A stretch of 32,369 nucleotides of DNA from Oscillospiraceae bacterium (GCA_017435045.1 JAFSFT010000042.1:1-32369), one strand, 5' to 3'. Positions 21,801-30,754 are shown, counted from the first letter of the stretch. Notes: generated from the sequence alone by a model not told the origin. Numbers and translations are program-made.

Positions 21801-21933
21801 TCGATACCACTCACACAATTTCTGCATTGACCAACTTTAGGCATATATGTAGCATCCGATGCCGTAATATGTACCACAAAGCAGCAATTGCAGAATTATG
21901 ATAAAAACTTTTTAATATAAAGGAGGCACAATT

Positions 21934-22092
21934 ATGACATACAATCCAGATACACAGATGGTTGGCGAAGGCGTTAAATTCGAGAGAATCCGCCGCATTA
22001 CAGGTTACCTTGTTGGTACAGTGGACCGTTTTAACGACGGCAAACGTGCCGAAGAAAGAGACCGTGTAAAACACGACCCTACAAAATGTTAA
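21934..22092 (+). CDS. Separate glycyl-radical domain of class III ribonucleotide reductase (52 aa)
   Basis: The 52-codon gene encodes just the C-terminal part of NrdD: KFERIRRITGYLVGTVDRF (residues 15-33), then NDGKRAEERDRVKH to residue 47. Gly24 in RRITGYL is in the position of the radical glycine of class III reductases. The gene has a near-perfect AAAGGAGG site 7 nt before its ATG. It lies 133 bp after nrdD and in a different frame, and a strong terminator follows 34 bp later, so it is expressed on purpose and in the same transcript. It should dock to the large chain and receive the radical from an NrdG-type activase, much as YfiD supplies a spare domain to pyruvate formate-lyase. The N-terminal 14 residues look unstructured. 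Confidence 0.85.
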   Translation: MTYNPDTQMVGEGVKFERIRRITGYLVGTVDRFNDGKRAEERDRVKHDPTKC

Positions 22093-22126
22093 TTTTCGAC
22101 ACAGTTATACACTTTGTAATATAATA

Positions 22127-22174
22127 CAACAAAAATGACAGCCGTTATCCAGTTGGATAATGGCTGTTTTGTTG
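22127..22174 (+). terminator. Strong terminator after the radical-domain gene
   Basis: CAACAAAAA-TG-ACAGCCGTTATCC pairs with GGATAATGGCTGT-TTTGTTG over more than 20 bp. It has A and T runs on both sides, so it can also end the convergent gene at 22183. Confidence 0.88.
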
Positions 22175-22182
22175 TCTGTGGA

Positions 22183-22425
22183 TTATTTAAAATGGTTATA
22201 ACAGATTATGGCTGCAACAAATGCCGCAAGGGCAAGTATTGTTATCATTCCCGACATATTGCGTGTTTTAAAAGCCTTTGCAACATACAATGCCAGCAAA
22301 ATTGCCGTACCCGCAATAATAAATGGCATAGATGCGGACAGCATTGCAGGATTTACCAGACCTATAAGTATAAGTGCCGCCACCAGACAGCCTACAAGCT
22401 TCATTGCTATATCAAGTTTTTTCAT
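22183..22425 (-). CDS. Small three-helix membrane protein, function unknown
   Basis: An 80-aa hydrophobic protein beginning MKKLDIAMKLVGCLVAALI. Three membrane segments are visible at about 7-24, 34-50 and 59-76, with basic residues (KAFKTRN) in the second loop, suggesting a cytoplasmic loop there. It has a GGAGA site 8 nt before the ATG and lies between two terminators, so it is its own unit. No family is recognised. Confidence 0.65.
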   Translation of the reverse strand: MKKLDIAMKLVGCLVAALILIGLVNPAMLSASMPFIIAGTAILLALYVAKAFKTRNMSGMITILALAAFVAAIICYNHFK

Positions 22426-22519
22426 TGTTTTTCTCCGTACAAGACAAATGTAATATATCTTTATATTACCATATCAGAATATTTTTGTACATATATCAAA
22501 ATACAATAGCCGCATATCA

Positions 22520-22552
22520 AAAAATCTCCGTACATATAATACGGAGATTTTT
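22520..22552 (-). terminator. gltX terminator
   Basis: AAAAATCTCCGTA (22520-22532) pairs with TACGGAGATTTTT (22540-22552), just downstream of the gltX stop on the minus strand, where the A-run reads as the U-tract. Confidence 0.88.
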
Positions 22553-22561
22553 GTCGGTTTA

Positions 22562-24019
22562 TTAAGCAAGTTTTGCGATTGCAGCTTTAAGTCTGCTGAT
22601 TGTTTTTTCTTTGCCGAGGATAACTGCAAGTTCAATGCCGCCGCCCGGTGTAAATGCCTTGCCGGAGAGTGCAACACGGAGAGGATAGAGAACGATACCG
22701 TTTTTAACCTCCATCTGTGCGATAAGAGCAAAGAGTTTTTCGTGGATGTTTTCCATTGTCCAGTCTGCTTCGCTGATAGCTTCAAGAACAGGGAGAACTG
22801 CTTCGAGGCTTGTTTTGGAGTTTTCAGGGTTTGTTTTCATCTTCTTGTTGTTGTACATATCGATGTCATATTCAGGCATTTCATCGATAAAGTCAACCTG
22901 TTCAGGAATATCTGTAAGAATTTCGCAGCGTTTCTGCAGAACTTCTGCAAGCAGCATAAGGTTGCAGTCGCCTTTAACTGTCTGTGCAATGTATGGTTTT
23001 GCAGTTTCCAGGAACTGTTCAACGCTCATATCACGGATATATTCTGCGTTGAGGTGACGGAGTTTCTGCATATCGAAGATAGCAGGAGATTTGCTGATTC
23101 TGCTTGGGTCAAATTCTTTAACCAGTTCTTCAAGGGAGAATTTTTCCTGTTCGCCCTGTGGGTTCCAGCCAAGGAGAGCGATGTAGTTTACAACAGCTTC
23201 CTTGAGGTAGCCTGCTGCGATAAGGTCTTCGTAGCTTGCGTCGCCGTTACGTTTGGACAGCTTGTGCTGTGCATCCTTCATAACAGGTGGGCAGTGTACA
23301 TAGTCCGGGATATCCCAGCCGAATGCCTGATAAAGCAGGTTGTATTTTGGTGTGGACGCAAGGTATTCGCTGCCGCGGATAACCGGGTTGATTTCCATAA
23401 GATGGTCGTCAACAACGTTTGCAAAGTTGTATGTTGGCATACCGTCCTGTTTTACGAGAACCTGATCGTCCAGTTCTGCGTTGTCAACTTCGATAACGCC
23501 GTAAACCATATCATTGAAACTTGTTTTGCCGCCTTCAGGAATTTTCTGTCTTACAACATAAGGGATACCTGCTGCAAGGTTTGCATCGATTTCTTCCTGA
23601 GAAAGGTTGCGGCAGTGTCTGTCGTAGCCTGTAGGCTGACCGCTTGCTGCTTTGATTTTGTTAACTTCTTCCAGTCTTTCCTTTGTGCAGAAGCAGCGGT
23701 ATGCGTGGCCGGATTCGATAAGCTGGTCCACATATTCTTTATAAAGGCCTTTTCTTTCGCTCTGGATATATGGGCCGTAGTCGCCGCCTACGTCCGGGCC
23801 TTCGTCCCAGAGGAGGTTTGTTTCCTTAAGTGTATTATAGATGATGTCAATTGCACCCTCTACCTGACGGGACTGGTCTGTATCTTCAATTCTGAGCAGG
23901 AATTTGCCGTTGTGTGCACGTGCTGTAAGATATGCATACAAAGCTGTACGCAGGTTACCAACGTGCATATAGCCTGTTGGGCTTGGAGCAAATCTTGTTC
24001 TTACTTTTCTTTCTGCCAT
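22562..24019 (-). CDS. gltX: Glutamyl-tRNA synthetase
   Basis: It charges tRNA-Glu, and probably tRNA-Gln in organisms that use the amidotransferase route. At 485 aa it has standard bacterial length. The class I signatures are present: [14 protein letters not shown] (HIGH-type HVGN at 19-22) at the N-terminus and [10 protein letters not shown] (KMSKS-type) in the middle. The catalytic domain also shows [10 protein letters not shown] and the Cys-rich YRCFCTKE stretch, though only two of the zinc-site cysteines of some GltX proteins are evident. The C-terminal anticodon-binding helical region ends in LKAAIAKLA. It has its own consensus promoter and terminator, so it is a single-gene unit, with no T-box leader. 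Confidence 0.95.
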   Translation of the reverse strand: MAERKVRTRFAPSPTGYMHVGNLRTALYAYLTARAHNGKFLLRIEDTDQSRQVEGAIDIIYNTLKETNLLWDEGPDVGGDYGPYIQSERKGLYKEYVDQLIESGHAYRCFCTKERLEEVNKIKAASGQPTGYDRHCRNLSQEEIDANLAAGIPYVVRQKIPEGGKTSFNDMVYGVIEVDNAELDDQVLVKQDGMPTYNFANVVDDHLMEINPVIRGSEYLASTPKYNLLYQAFGWDIPDYVHCPPVMKDAQHKLSKRNGDASYEDLIAAGYLKEAVVNYIALLGWNPQGEQEKFSLEELVKEFDPSRISKSPAIFDMQKLRHLNAEYIRDMSVEQFLETAKPYIAQTVKGDCNLMLLAEVLQKRCEILTDIPEQVDFIDEMPEYDIDMYNNKKMKTNPENSKTSLEAVLPVLEAISEADWTMENIHEKLFALIAQMEVKNGIVLYPLRVALSGKAFTPGGGIELAVILGKEKTISRLKAAIAKLA

Positions 24020-24079
24020 TTGTATATTCTCCTTGATACGTTTTTATAAACATATTAAATACATATTTATCTATTATAT

Positions 24080-24107
24080 ATTATAGGTATTAACAGGATT
24101 TTGTCAA
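24080..24107 (-). promoter_or_regulatory. gltX promoter (perfect consensus)
   Basis: On the minus strand, TTGACA (24107-24102), a 16-bp spacer and TATAAT (24085-24080). Both hexamers match the housekeeping sigma consensus exactly. Confidence 0.85.
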
Positions 24108-24136
24108 TTGAAAAAAGGATGTAGGTATGATAATAT
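24108..24136 (+). promoter_or_regulatory. ispE promoter
   Basis: TTGAAA (24108-24113), a 17-bp spacer and TAATAT (24131-24136) preceded by TGA. The -35 directly abuts the gltX -35 on the other strand. Confidence 0.55.
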
Positions 24137-24192
24137 AAAGTTATTATTGCACTTGTCTGCAGAGTATAAGTCATATTTTTCCGAGGTGTTTT

Positions 24193-25083
24193 ATGGAACA
24201 GGTAAAAGTTATCGCTCCCGCAAAGATAAATCTTAGTCTTGATATTACAGGCGTGGACGAAAAAGGCTATCATCTGCTGGATATGGTTATGCAGACCATC
24301 TCCGTTTTTGAAAGAATCACGCTGAAAAAGCAGGATGATATCACAATGTCCAGCAACGCCAAATTTATCCCAACCGACAGCAAAAACACCGCTGTAAAAG
24401 CTGCAATAAAGTTTTTTGAGTACACAGGAATAAATGGCGGTGTGCATATTCACATAAAGAAATCCGTCCCTATAAAAGCAGGTATGGCCGGTGGCAGTGC
24501 CGATGCAGCAGGAGTTATTGTGGGGCTTAACCATATGTACAAAGCAGGTCTTTCTGTTGACCAGATGTGCGAAATTGGCCTTATGTGCGGCAGTGATATT
24601 CCGTTTATGATACACGGCGGCACAAGACGTATTCAGGGCACAGGCGACATTATCCTGCCTGCGCCGCGTATGCCTCACTGTCATCTGGTAGTGTGCATGC
24701 CTACAAAGGGTGTTTCAACACCGCAGGCCTATGCAAACTACGATGCTATGGGTATAAAAACCATTGTGGAAAACGAAAAGCTTCTGCAGGCTATGGAAGA
24801 AAACAGCCTCAGCGATATGGCAAAATATATGGCCAACGACCTTGAAAAAGCCGCAGGCAGCGAAGAAACCGAACCTATTAAAAAGCTTCTTCTTGACCTT
24901 GGGGCAATCGGCAGTATGATGACAGGCAGCGGTGCGGCCGTTTTTGGCGTATTCAGTGATGAGGAAACCGCGGCAGCAGCAGTAAAAGCAATACGCAACA
25001 GAGAAATAAGCCTGCCCTGCCCTATCCGCAGTGTTTTCCTTGCAAAGCCTGTAAACTTTGGTGCAAGCATCAGCAAAAGATAA
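24193..25083 (+). CDS. ispE: 4-diphosphocytidyl-2-C-methyl-D-erythritol kinase
   Basis: IspE phosphorylates CDP-methylerythritol in the MEP route to isoprenoids. The 296-aa GHMP kinase begins with the substrate-binding APAKINLSLDI (Lys11, Asn13). It has the glycine-rich ATP loop PIKAGMAGGSADAAGV (93-108) with catalytic Asp104, and a C-terminal MMTGSGAAVFGVF motif. All three GHMP motifs are intact. It lies divergent from gltX with GAGGTG before the ATG, and no other MEP gene is adjacent, so it is transcribed alone. Its terminator is probably the shared hairpin at 25287. Confidence 0.95.
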   Translation: MEQVKVIAPAKINLSLDITGVDEKGYHLLDMVMQTISVFERITLKKQDDITMSSNAKFIPTDSKNTAVKAAIKFFEYTGINGGVHIHIKKSVPIKAGMAGGSADAAGVIVGLNHMYKAGLSVDQMCEIGLMCGSDIPFMIHGGTRRIQGTGDIILPAPRMPHCHLVVCMPTKGVSTPQAYANYDAMGIKTIVENEKLLQAMEENSLSDMAKYMANDLEKAAGSEETEPIKKLLLDLGAIGSMMTGSGAAVFGVFSDEETAAAAVKAIRNREISLPCPIRSVFLAKPVNFGASISKR

Positions 25084-25286
25084 AACAGCACTTTTATATC
25101 CGCAAAACCGCAGACTAAACAGCTTTTTTACAGATTGGATAACTGCATGCTGTTTTTATGTAACAATCTGCTGAAATCTGCTGCATATACAGTACCGCCA
25201 TCATACATAAGCTGTGCCAATTCAAAGCGGACACAGTTTTGTGCACATCAGATAAATTAAATTTACAACCCAAACAAGACATAAAC

Positions 25287-25321
25287 AAAAGTCATTCTGA
25301 CATCAAATCAGAATGACTTTT
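25287..25321. terminator. Bidirectional terminator between ispE and alr
   Basis: AAAAGTCATTCTGA pairs perfectly with TCAGAATGACTTTT around CATCAAA, with T runs on both readings. The rest of the 252-bp gap shows only short, overlapping dyads (AAACAGC/GCTGTTT at 25117 and 25149, CAGATTG/CAATCTG at 25131 and 25164) and no gene. Confidence 0.88.
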
Positions 25322-25335
25322 TTATTTTTACAATA

Positions 25336-26487
25336 TTACATATTATCTTCAACGTACACAATTTTACCATGTTCAAGATATACTTTTGGTACTCTGCGTT
25401 TAAGACCGCATGGAACCTCGTAGTTGATAGTGCCTGTAAGGGAAGCAACACGGTCAAAGCTCTGATTGCCTGTGCCACCCATAATAAGCACCTCGTCACC
25501 TACTGCAACGTCACCTCCGGTAACATCCAGCATACACTGGTCCATGCATACGGCAATAAGAGGATATTCCACACCATTGATTTTAAGGGAATATTTCTTG
25601 TTTTTGATAAATCTTGGCAAGCCGTCCGCATAGCCTGCAGCAATAGTTGCCACAGTAGCAGGATTTTCGGCTCTGTAAGCAAAGCCATAACCAATACACT
25701 GCCCTGCCTTTACCTCTTTGATATGGGTTACAATGGTTTTAACCTCCATTGCAGGGGTCAGGTCGCAGCCGCTTACCTCTTTTGACGGATTCATGCCATA
25801 AAGAATAATACCTGCACGCATTGTGTTAAATTTGCCGCTGAGCTTGCGCAGGATGCCTGCGGAGTTCTGTCCGTGTACAATTTTAAAATTAAACCCGTAG
25901 CGTGTAAGATATTCCACTGCATCATCAAACAGTTTAATCTGTCTTTCTGTGTACTCTATCTCCTCTGCACCAAGGCTGTCTGCCACAGGAAAATGGCTGA
26001 ACACACCCGTAAAACGCAGATTGGAAAGGGAAAGCAGTTCCTTCATCTCGCTGTATGCCTTTTCTTTATCGCCTACAAGGTCAAAGCCTATACGTCCCAT
26101 ACCTGTATCAAGTTTGAGGTGACAGTCGATCGGATAAAGGCTTGAACGCTGCAGCTGATGTGCATATTCAAGGCTGTACACACACTGGCTTATCTGATTG
26201 CGGGACAGCTGTGTGGCAAGATGCGGACTTGTATACCCCAGAATAAGTATAGGCAGCTTTACTCCTGTTTTTCTTATCTCCATCGCCTCTGCAAAAGAGG
26301 ATACCGCAATGCCAAAGGCTCCCAGTTCTTCGTACATCTTTGCAAGATATTTTGCACCGTGACCGTAAGCATCGGCCTTGAGTGTAACATAAAAAGGCTT
26401 GTTAAAGCTGTTTTTTATAAAGTTGTAGTTGCTTTTAATTGCATCAACAGAAACCTCTGCCCAGCAATGCTTTTCAACCAGATTCAT
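25336..26487 (-). CDS. alr: Alanine racemase
   Basis: Alr interconverts L- and D-alanine for peptidoglycan. The 383-aa fold-type III PLP enzyme has the Schiff-base lysine in VTLKADAYGHGA (Lys37), the phosphate/Arg region DTGMGRIGFD and the second catalytic region IAAGYADGLPR with its tyrosine. It also has VCMDQCMLDVT near the active-site mouth. No transmembrane domain is fused, so it is a housekeeping enzyme rather than a VanT-type one. It lies 34 bp downstream of a CotH-family gene on the same strand. A separate promoter is not obvious, so it may be cotranscribed with the cotH genes. Confidence 0.95.
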   Translation of the reverse strand: MNLVEKHCWAEVSVDAIKSNYNFIKNSFNKPFYVTLKADAYGHGAKYLAKMYEELGAFGIAVSSFAEAMEIRKTGVKLPILILGYTSPHLATQLSRNQISQCVYSLEYAHQLQRSSLYPIDCHLKLDTGMGRIGFDLVGDKEKAYSEMKELLSLSNLRFTGVFSHFPVADSLGAEEIEYTERQIKLFDDAVEYLTRYGFNFKIVHGQNSAGILRKLSGKFNTMRAGIILYGMNPSKEVSGCDLTPAMEVKTIVTHIKEVKAGQCIGYGFAYRAENPATVATIAAGYADGLPRFIKNKKYSLKINGVEYPLIAVCMDQCMLDVTGGDVAVGDEVLIMGGTGNQSFDRVASLTGTINYEVPCGLKRRVPKVYLEHGKIVYVEDNM

Positions 26488-26521
26488 ATATATTCTCCCG
26501 AATAGTAGTTGTTGTGTAATT

Positions 26522-28552
26522 TTATTTGAAAAGATTTTTAAACCAGTTAATTATACTGTCAAACAGACCTATGTCTTCCACTGTAGTCTGTACAGGCTTA
26601 TTCTGCTGATTCTGACGTGCCCACTGGGCGTAGAGGGTTACATCCTCAGTTATAACAAAGGTGTCTTCAGGGCGGTATTCCGTTCCGCTGCCGTCCGCTT
26701 TGGTATTCCAGCCGATAAACTCTATGCCGCCAAGCTCATCCTCGTTTTCATAGTCACAGTATCTGACCACTACAGTATCTCCCGGCATATAGCTGTTTTT
26801 GTCGCTGACAAATTCGCTGCCGCCGTTTGCACCGTATTTTACATAGACTGCATCTTCCGAAAGGAATTTATCCAGAAATTCCGCTCTTTTTTCTATATAA
26901 TCGGCCATCTTTTCAATCTCGTCAAGATAAAGCTGTGCAGCCTGTACGTTATCTATATATGCGGTTCTGCGCCATCTGTAGTAGTCTGCGACTGCAGAAT
27001 CGTAAATGCTGTCCGCCACATCCTGCTGCATATCAGAAAGCCATTCTATCTGCGGGCGGAAAACTTCCTTCCACTGTCTTGCCGCTTCCCTGCGGAATTC
27101 GGGGTGCTGCCACAGCAGAGAAAAGATGGTGTATGTATTTTTCTGATTATACAATGTACCTTTTGCCACCCATATGTTTTCGGGATTCGAGATATTTCTG
27201 TCTGCATCTGATACCTCGTCTCCAAGGGCGTGGTCAAAATCCCACGGGGAACACATTGCCAGTTTTCCGTTTACGTCCTTATAAAGAAACGCCGATGTAA
27301 GTGCCGCATCAAGATTCTGCACAAACTCCTGAACAATGTACATCCTTGCCATAGATTCCATATCTATATACTCGGTGTAATGTCTGCCCAAAGAGTTATA
27401 TCCATCTGCATTGAGCACTGCATCCTCAAACTCCTGATAATAACCGCTTATGTATTTTACCTGTGCTTCAGATGCGTATTCAGGACTTCTGACGGTGACA
27501 ATCTGTCCGTAGTTGCTTACAAAACCGGTCTTTGCAGCTGAATATCTCTCAAACAGATCCAATTCTATGAGATATCCGCCGTCAATGCCCTTTGCTATAT
27601 CGTTAGGCACCTCCAGCCATTTGCAGCTGCCCTTTTTCTTGTAGGCATCCTTGCCGTATTCACCACCCTGCGGCAGATTTTCAAGATCCGTGCCACGGTT
27701 GGATTCTTCGGTTATAATGTCAACATCAAATATTTCCACACGGCCATCTGCAACCTCTACCTTTTCTGTAAGCTGATAGATGCCAAGATATTCGTTGTTT
27801 ATATACAGTTCCGCAAACTGAGACTGAGTACAGTATTCCACTCCTGCCTTTTCAGCAAAATCTATGGTAACTTTGTTTCTTATAATAGCTTCATCTATAA
27901 AATTGGCAAGCAGATTGTATTTTCTGGAAGGCTCCATACCAAAAAGGCTTACCTTTTGGGAAAGCTTTATGCTGTATGGCTTTTTATCGGCATTCCAGCT
28001 TACGTTGCCTCTGCCTTTCAAAGTTTCCATACCGCCGCTGTAATAGATTTCAGTACCGTCTGTTATAACCATACTGCCTGCGGTTTCGTTTTCCTTGTCC
28101 TCGTGTATATAGCTGAGCGGCTGCTGTGTGTCTATATAAATCTGCGGCACGTCACTTGTATACATTACATTCAGATAACCTGTTGTGCCGCCGCATTCAA
28201 ACTGATGTACCCCTCTGCCGAGCACAGTTAATGTATTGTCGGAAAGCTGCCTGCCGTCCATAATCACGTCAGCTTCCGCCGATACAAGCAGAGATACCTC
28301 TTTGTTTTCAAGCACATACGGCAGTACAAGGGTGTATTCTTTGCCCATATATGTCTGCACTCCGTTTTCATCCGTGGCAGTCTTTTCCTTTTCAAATGCC
28401 TTTACTCCGTATTCAAAACCATTTGGCAGAGTAAAATTTACCGCAAAGTCAACACTTGCCTGCTCCGCAGAAGCTGCCACAGCAAACACGACAGTCGCTG
28501 CTGCCACTGCAAGCATTGTGAGTATTCTTTTTATGCCTGTATGTTTTTTCAT
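26522..28552 (-). CDS. Secreted CotH-kinase-family protein with Listeria-Bacteroides repeat (copy 1)
   Basis: CotH-type atypical protein kinases phosphorylate secreted proteins. This 676-aa protein has a signal peptide (about 1-29, ending AASA) and an N-terminal beta domain (about 30-150). The CotH domain (about 160-560) contains LKGRGNVSW...KKPYSIKL (178-197), KYNLLANFIDEAIIRNK (211-227), a Glu-rich ELYINNEYLGIYQLTEKVEV (249-267) and the metal-binding SPWDFDHALGD (435-445). A Flg_new/InlB-B-type repeat follows (about 575-650, GWNTKADGSGTEYRPED...LYAQW). It ends in the amphipathic LFDSIINWFKNLFK. No LPxTG anchor is seen. The substrate is unknown. Despite the family name, a spore-coat role is not implied. 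Confidence 0.88.
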   Translation of the reverse strand: MKKHTGIKRILTMLAVAAATVVFAVAASAEQASVDFAVNFTLPNGFEYGVKAFEKEKTATDENGVQTYMGKEYTLVLPYVLENKEVSLLVSAEADVIMDGRQLSDNTLTVLGRGVHQFECGGTTGYLNVMYTSDVPQIYIDTQQPLSYIHEDKENETAGSMVITDGTEIYYSGGMETLKGRGNVSWNADKKPYSIKLSQKVSLFGMEPSRKYNLLANFIDEAIIRNKVTIDFAEKAGVEYCTQSQFAELYINNEYLGIYQLTEKVEVADGRVEIFDVDIITEESNRGTDLENLPQGGEYGKDAYKKKGSCKWLEVPNDIAKGIDGGYLIELDLFERYSAAKTGFVSNYGQIVTVRSPEYASEAQVKYISGYYQEFEDAVLNADGYNSLGRHYTEYIDMESMARMYIVQEFVQNLDAALTSAFLYKDVNGKLAMCSPWDFDHALGDEVSDADRNISNPENIWVAKGTLYNQKNTYTIFSLLWQHPEFRREAARQWKEVFRPQIEWLSDMQQDVADSIYDSAVADYYRWRRTAYIDNVQAAQLYLDEIEKMADYIEKRAEFLDKFLSEDAVYVKYGANGGSEFVSDKNSYMPGDTVVVRYCDYENEDELGGIEFIGWNTKADGSGTEYRPEDTFVITEDVTLYAQWARQNQQNKPVQTTVEDIGLFDSIINWFKNLFK

Positions 28553-28684
28553 AAACCTGCTCCGTTCCCCATATCGTCAGGGAAACACTTTTCTGTATTT
28601 TATACAACAAAATATTATCTGACTGTCAGCCAGAACCATCTGTATCTATTGCACATATCTCCACTTCAGACTGGCATATCGGTG

Positions 28685-30694
28685 TCAATTCAAAAATAAA
28701 GACGCAAACCAGCCCTTTATCCTGTGCCACAATCCCAACGGCTGCACTGCTGCCGCTGTGTCCTGCACTTCAAGACCATTCCACTGTGCATAGAGTACAA
28801 CGCCGTCATCCTCTATTGTGATAATATCGCCAGGCTGATAGCTTTTTCCGCTGCCGTCCGCTTTTGTATTCCAGCCTGTAAAATCCGCATTGCCGCCGTC
28901 AAATCCGTTTTCCGCCACGACAACTTCACTGCCCGGCATATAGGAATACTTGTCCAGCACAACACCCTCTGCACCATTGCGTTTATAACTTACATACTGT
29001 GCCTTGCTGCTGAAAAATTCCGACATAAACTCTGCCCTGCGCTGCAGGAACTCCCTTAGCCACTCGTTGGCATCTGTAAAAATCTCAATACCGCCATTGT
29101 CCGGTATCCAGCGCAGCTGATTTGCCGCTGCGGAATCTGTAATAAGCACTTCAAGCTCTGCCGCCCTGCCAATCACTGTATCTATATGCGGTGCAAAATT
29201 TTCCTCCCAGCACTTTGCCGCAAGCTGACGGAATTCCTCGTGCTGACAAAGCAGGGTAAATATACATTTTTCCTGTTTTCGCTTCTGTGTGCTGACAGTA
29301 GCCCATATGGCCTCGGGGTCCTTAAGACTTATTCCGTCTATCTCCAGGTCCCTGCCGAAAGCATTATCCATATCCCACACAGTGCACATTGTCAGCTTGC
29401 CGTTTACATCCTTGTACATATATGCCGAGGACATTGCCGCATCAAGGTTCAGTGCATACTCCTGAAAAACATACATTTTCGCAAAGGATTCCACGTTTAT
29501 GTAATCGCTGTAGTGTTTACCGTATGCGTTGTATCCGTCATCACTCAGCAGTGCATCTTCAAACTGCTGATAATATTCTCTTATATATTCAACCTGCCCT
29601 TTTGTGGCATATTCGGGACTTTTTATTACCACAGGCTGTCCGTAATTAGAAACAAATCCCGATTTTTCCGCGTCATATCTCTTGTCCAGGTCATATTCCA
29701 GCAGATATCCGCCGCCAAGGCTGTCCGCCATGGTGTTTGGTATATCCACCCATTTGTAGCCACCCTTTATACTGTAGGAATCTTCGCCTGTATCCCCCAG
29801 ATTTTCAAGGGCTTCCATATCCACCTTTGGGTTAAGCTGCCCGTTTACATCCTCAAGGTCAAATATGCTTATCCTGCTTGGGTCTATTTCCACCCTTTCG
29901 GTAAGATAAAACAGGCCGCGGTATTCACCGTTGACATACATATCCACAAAGCTGCCGTCCATACAGTATTCTATGCCTGCCAGTTTTCCCAGCATTGCCG
30001 CAACAGGTTCACGCACGGAACTGAAGTCAAAATAAAACGGCATAACAGCATATTTTCTGGACGCACCCATACCGAACATATCGGTCTTTGCCGCCAGCTT
30101 TATATTGTAGGATTTCTTTGTCAGCAGAAAAGAGGAATTGCCTCTGCACTTTATATATTCAAGTGCGCCGTCATATTCCGTGGTGCTTCCGTCCTTTATA
30201 ACAATTTTTCCTTTTGTTTTAAGGCTTTTATCCGACTCTATATCAGACAGCTCGTCCTCTAACGTAAGATACATCTGTGGAATATCACTTGTGTATTTTA
30301 CTATGAGAGGGTGTTCTTTGCCGCCGGCAGATATGGTGTATTCCCCTTCCTCCAGCAGATAGCTTTTTCCGCTGTGATACTCTTTTCCGTCCTTATACAG
30401 CATATCAATATTGGAAAACTCCAGCACAACTTCCCTGCCCTTTATGCTGTGCGGAAATACAAAGCTGTACTGCTTGTAGTGGTCAATCAGCACATGGTTT
30501 TCATCGTAAATATATTTTCTTTCATCAATAATATCGGCAGTATACTCAAATCCGTCAGGCAGGGTAAAATGAGCCGCTGCAGATATCTGCTTTTTATCCT
30601 CTGCGGCTGATGACGGCAGTGCAAACAAGGCTACCAGAAAGACAGCCAACAAGGAATATATTACAATCCTTTCAAGTTTTTTAACCGCAATCAT
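28685..30694 (-). CDS. Secreted CotH-kinase-family protein with Listeria-Bacteroides repeat (copy 2)
   Basis: This is a paralogue of the preceding protein with the same layout: signal peptide (ending ALPSSA), N-terminal beta domain and CotH kinase domain. The CotH domain shows IKCRGNSSFLLTKKSYNIKL, KYAVMPFYFDFSSVREPV, DMYVNGEYRGLFYLTERVEI and the TVWDMDNAFGRD metal site. It ends with the GWNTKADGSGKSYQPGD...LYAQW repeat. The C-terminus is LWHRIKGWFASLFLN, matching the tail of copy 1. Start 30694 is chosen because AAAGGA lies 7 nt before it; a 16-codon extension upstream lacks a site and would precede the signal peptide. It differs from copy 1 at the RGN-W motif (Phe for Trp) and in the Leu-Ala-Asn segment, so activity may differ. 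The gap between the copies is 132 bp. Confidence 0.88.
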   Translation of the reverse strand: MIAVKKLERIVIYSLLAVFLVALFALPSSAAEDKKQISAAAHFTLPDGFEYTADIIDERKYIYDENHVLIDHYKQYSFVFPHSIKGREVVLEFSNIDMLYKDGKEYHSGKSYLLEEGEYTISAGGKEHPLIVKYTSDIPQMYLTLEDELSDIESDKSLKTKGKIVIKDGSTTEYDGALEYIKCRGNSSFLLTKKSYNIKLAAKTDMFGMGASRKYAVMPFYFDFSSVREPVAAMLGKLAGIEYCMDGSFVDMYVNGEYRGLFYLTERVEIDPSRISIFDLEDVNGQLNPKVDMEALENLGDTGEDSYSIKGGYKWVDIPNTMADSLGGGYLLEYDLDKRYDAEKSGFVSNYGQPVVIKSPEYATKGQVEYIREYYQQFEDALLSDDGYNAYGKHYSDYINVESFAKMYVFQEYALNLDAAMSSAYMYKDVNGKLTMCTVWDMDNAFGRDLEIDGISLKDPEAIWATVSTQKRKQEKCIFTLLCQHEEFRQLAAKCWEENFAPHIDTVIGRAAELEVLITDSAAANQLRWIPDNGGIEIFTDANEWLREFLQRRAEFMSEFFSSKAQYVSYKRNGAEGVVLDKYSYMPGSEVVVAENGFDGGNADFTGWNTKADGSGKSYQPGDIITIEDDGVVLYAQWNGLEVQDTAAAVQPLGLWHRIKGWFASLFLN

Positions 30695-30754
30695 CTTTAT
30701 TCCTTTACGGAAGAAACACTGTACTGAAATTATGCACGGCATTTACAGTTCCGT

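Noticed and set aside
21740-21933. A frameshift or sequencing error joining nrdD and the radical-domain gene
   Set aside because: The large chain ends in its own stop, followed by about 130 bp of non-coding, AT-rich DNA and a strong ribosome binding site before the second ORF. A single indel cannot join them, and the last 38 residues of NrdD are not a frame-shifted radical loop.
21801-21933. A self-splicing intron or intein separating the NrdD parts
   Set aside because: The 133-bp gap is too short for a group I or II intron and contains no intein motifs. The large chain also carries its own diverged tail.
22742-24049. A 435-codon open frame on the plus strand opposite gltX
   Set aside because: It is antisense to a clear GltX with all motifs. 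The translated product is Cys/Phe/Val-rich without any domain, a shadow of the biased gltX codons.
24020-24192. A T-box leader for gltX
   Set aside because: The leader from the consensus promoter to the ATG is only about 55 nt and has no specifier loop, T-box sequence or terminator hairpin.
29186-30262. A 358-codon plus-strand open frame opposite the second cotH gene
   Set aside because: It is antisense to a protein with signal peptide and CotH motifs, has no ribosome binding site and has a composition typical of shadow frames.
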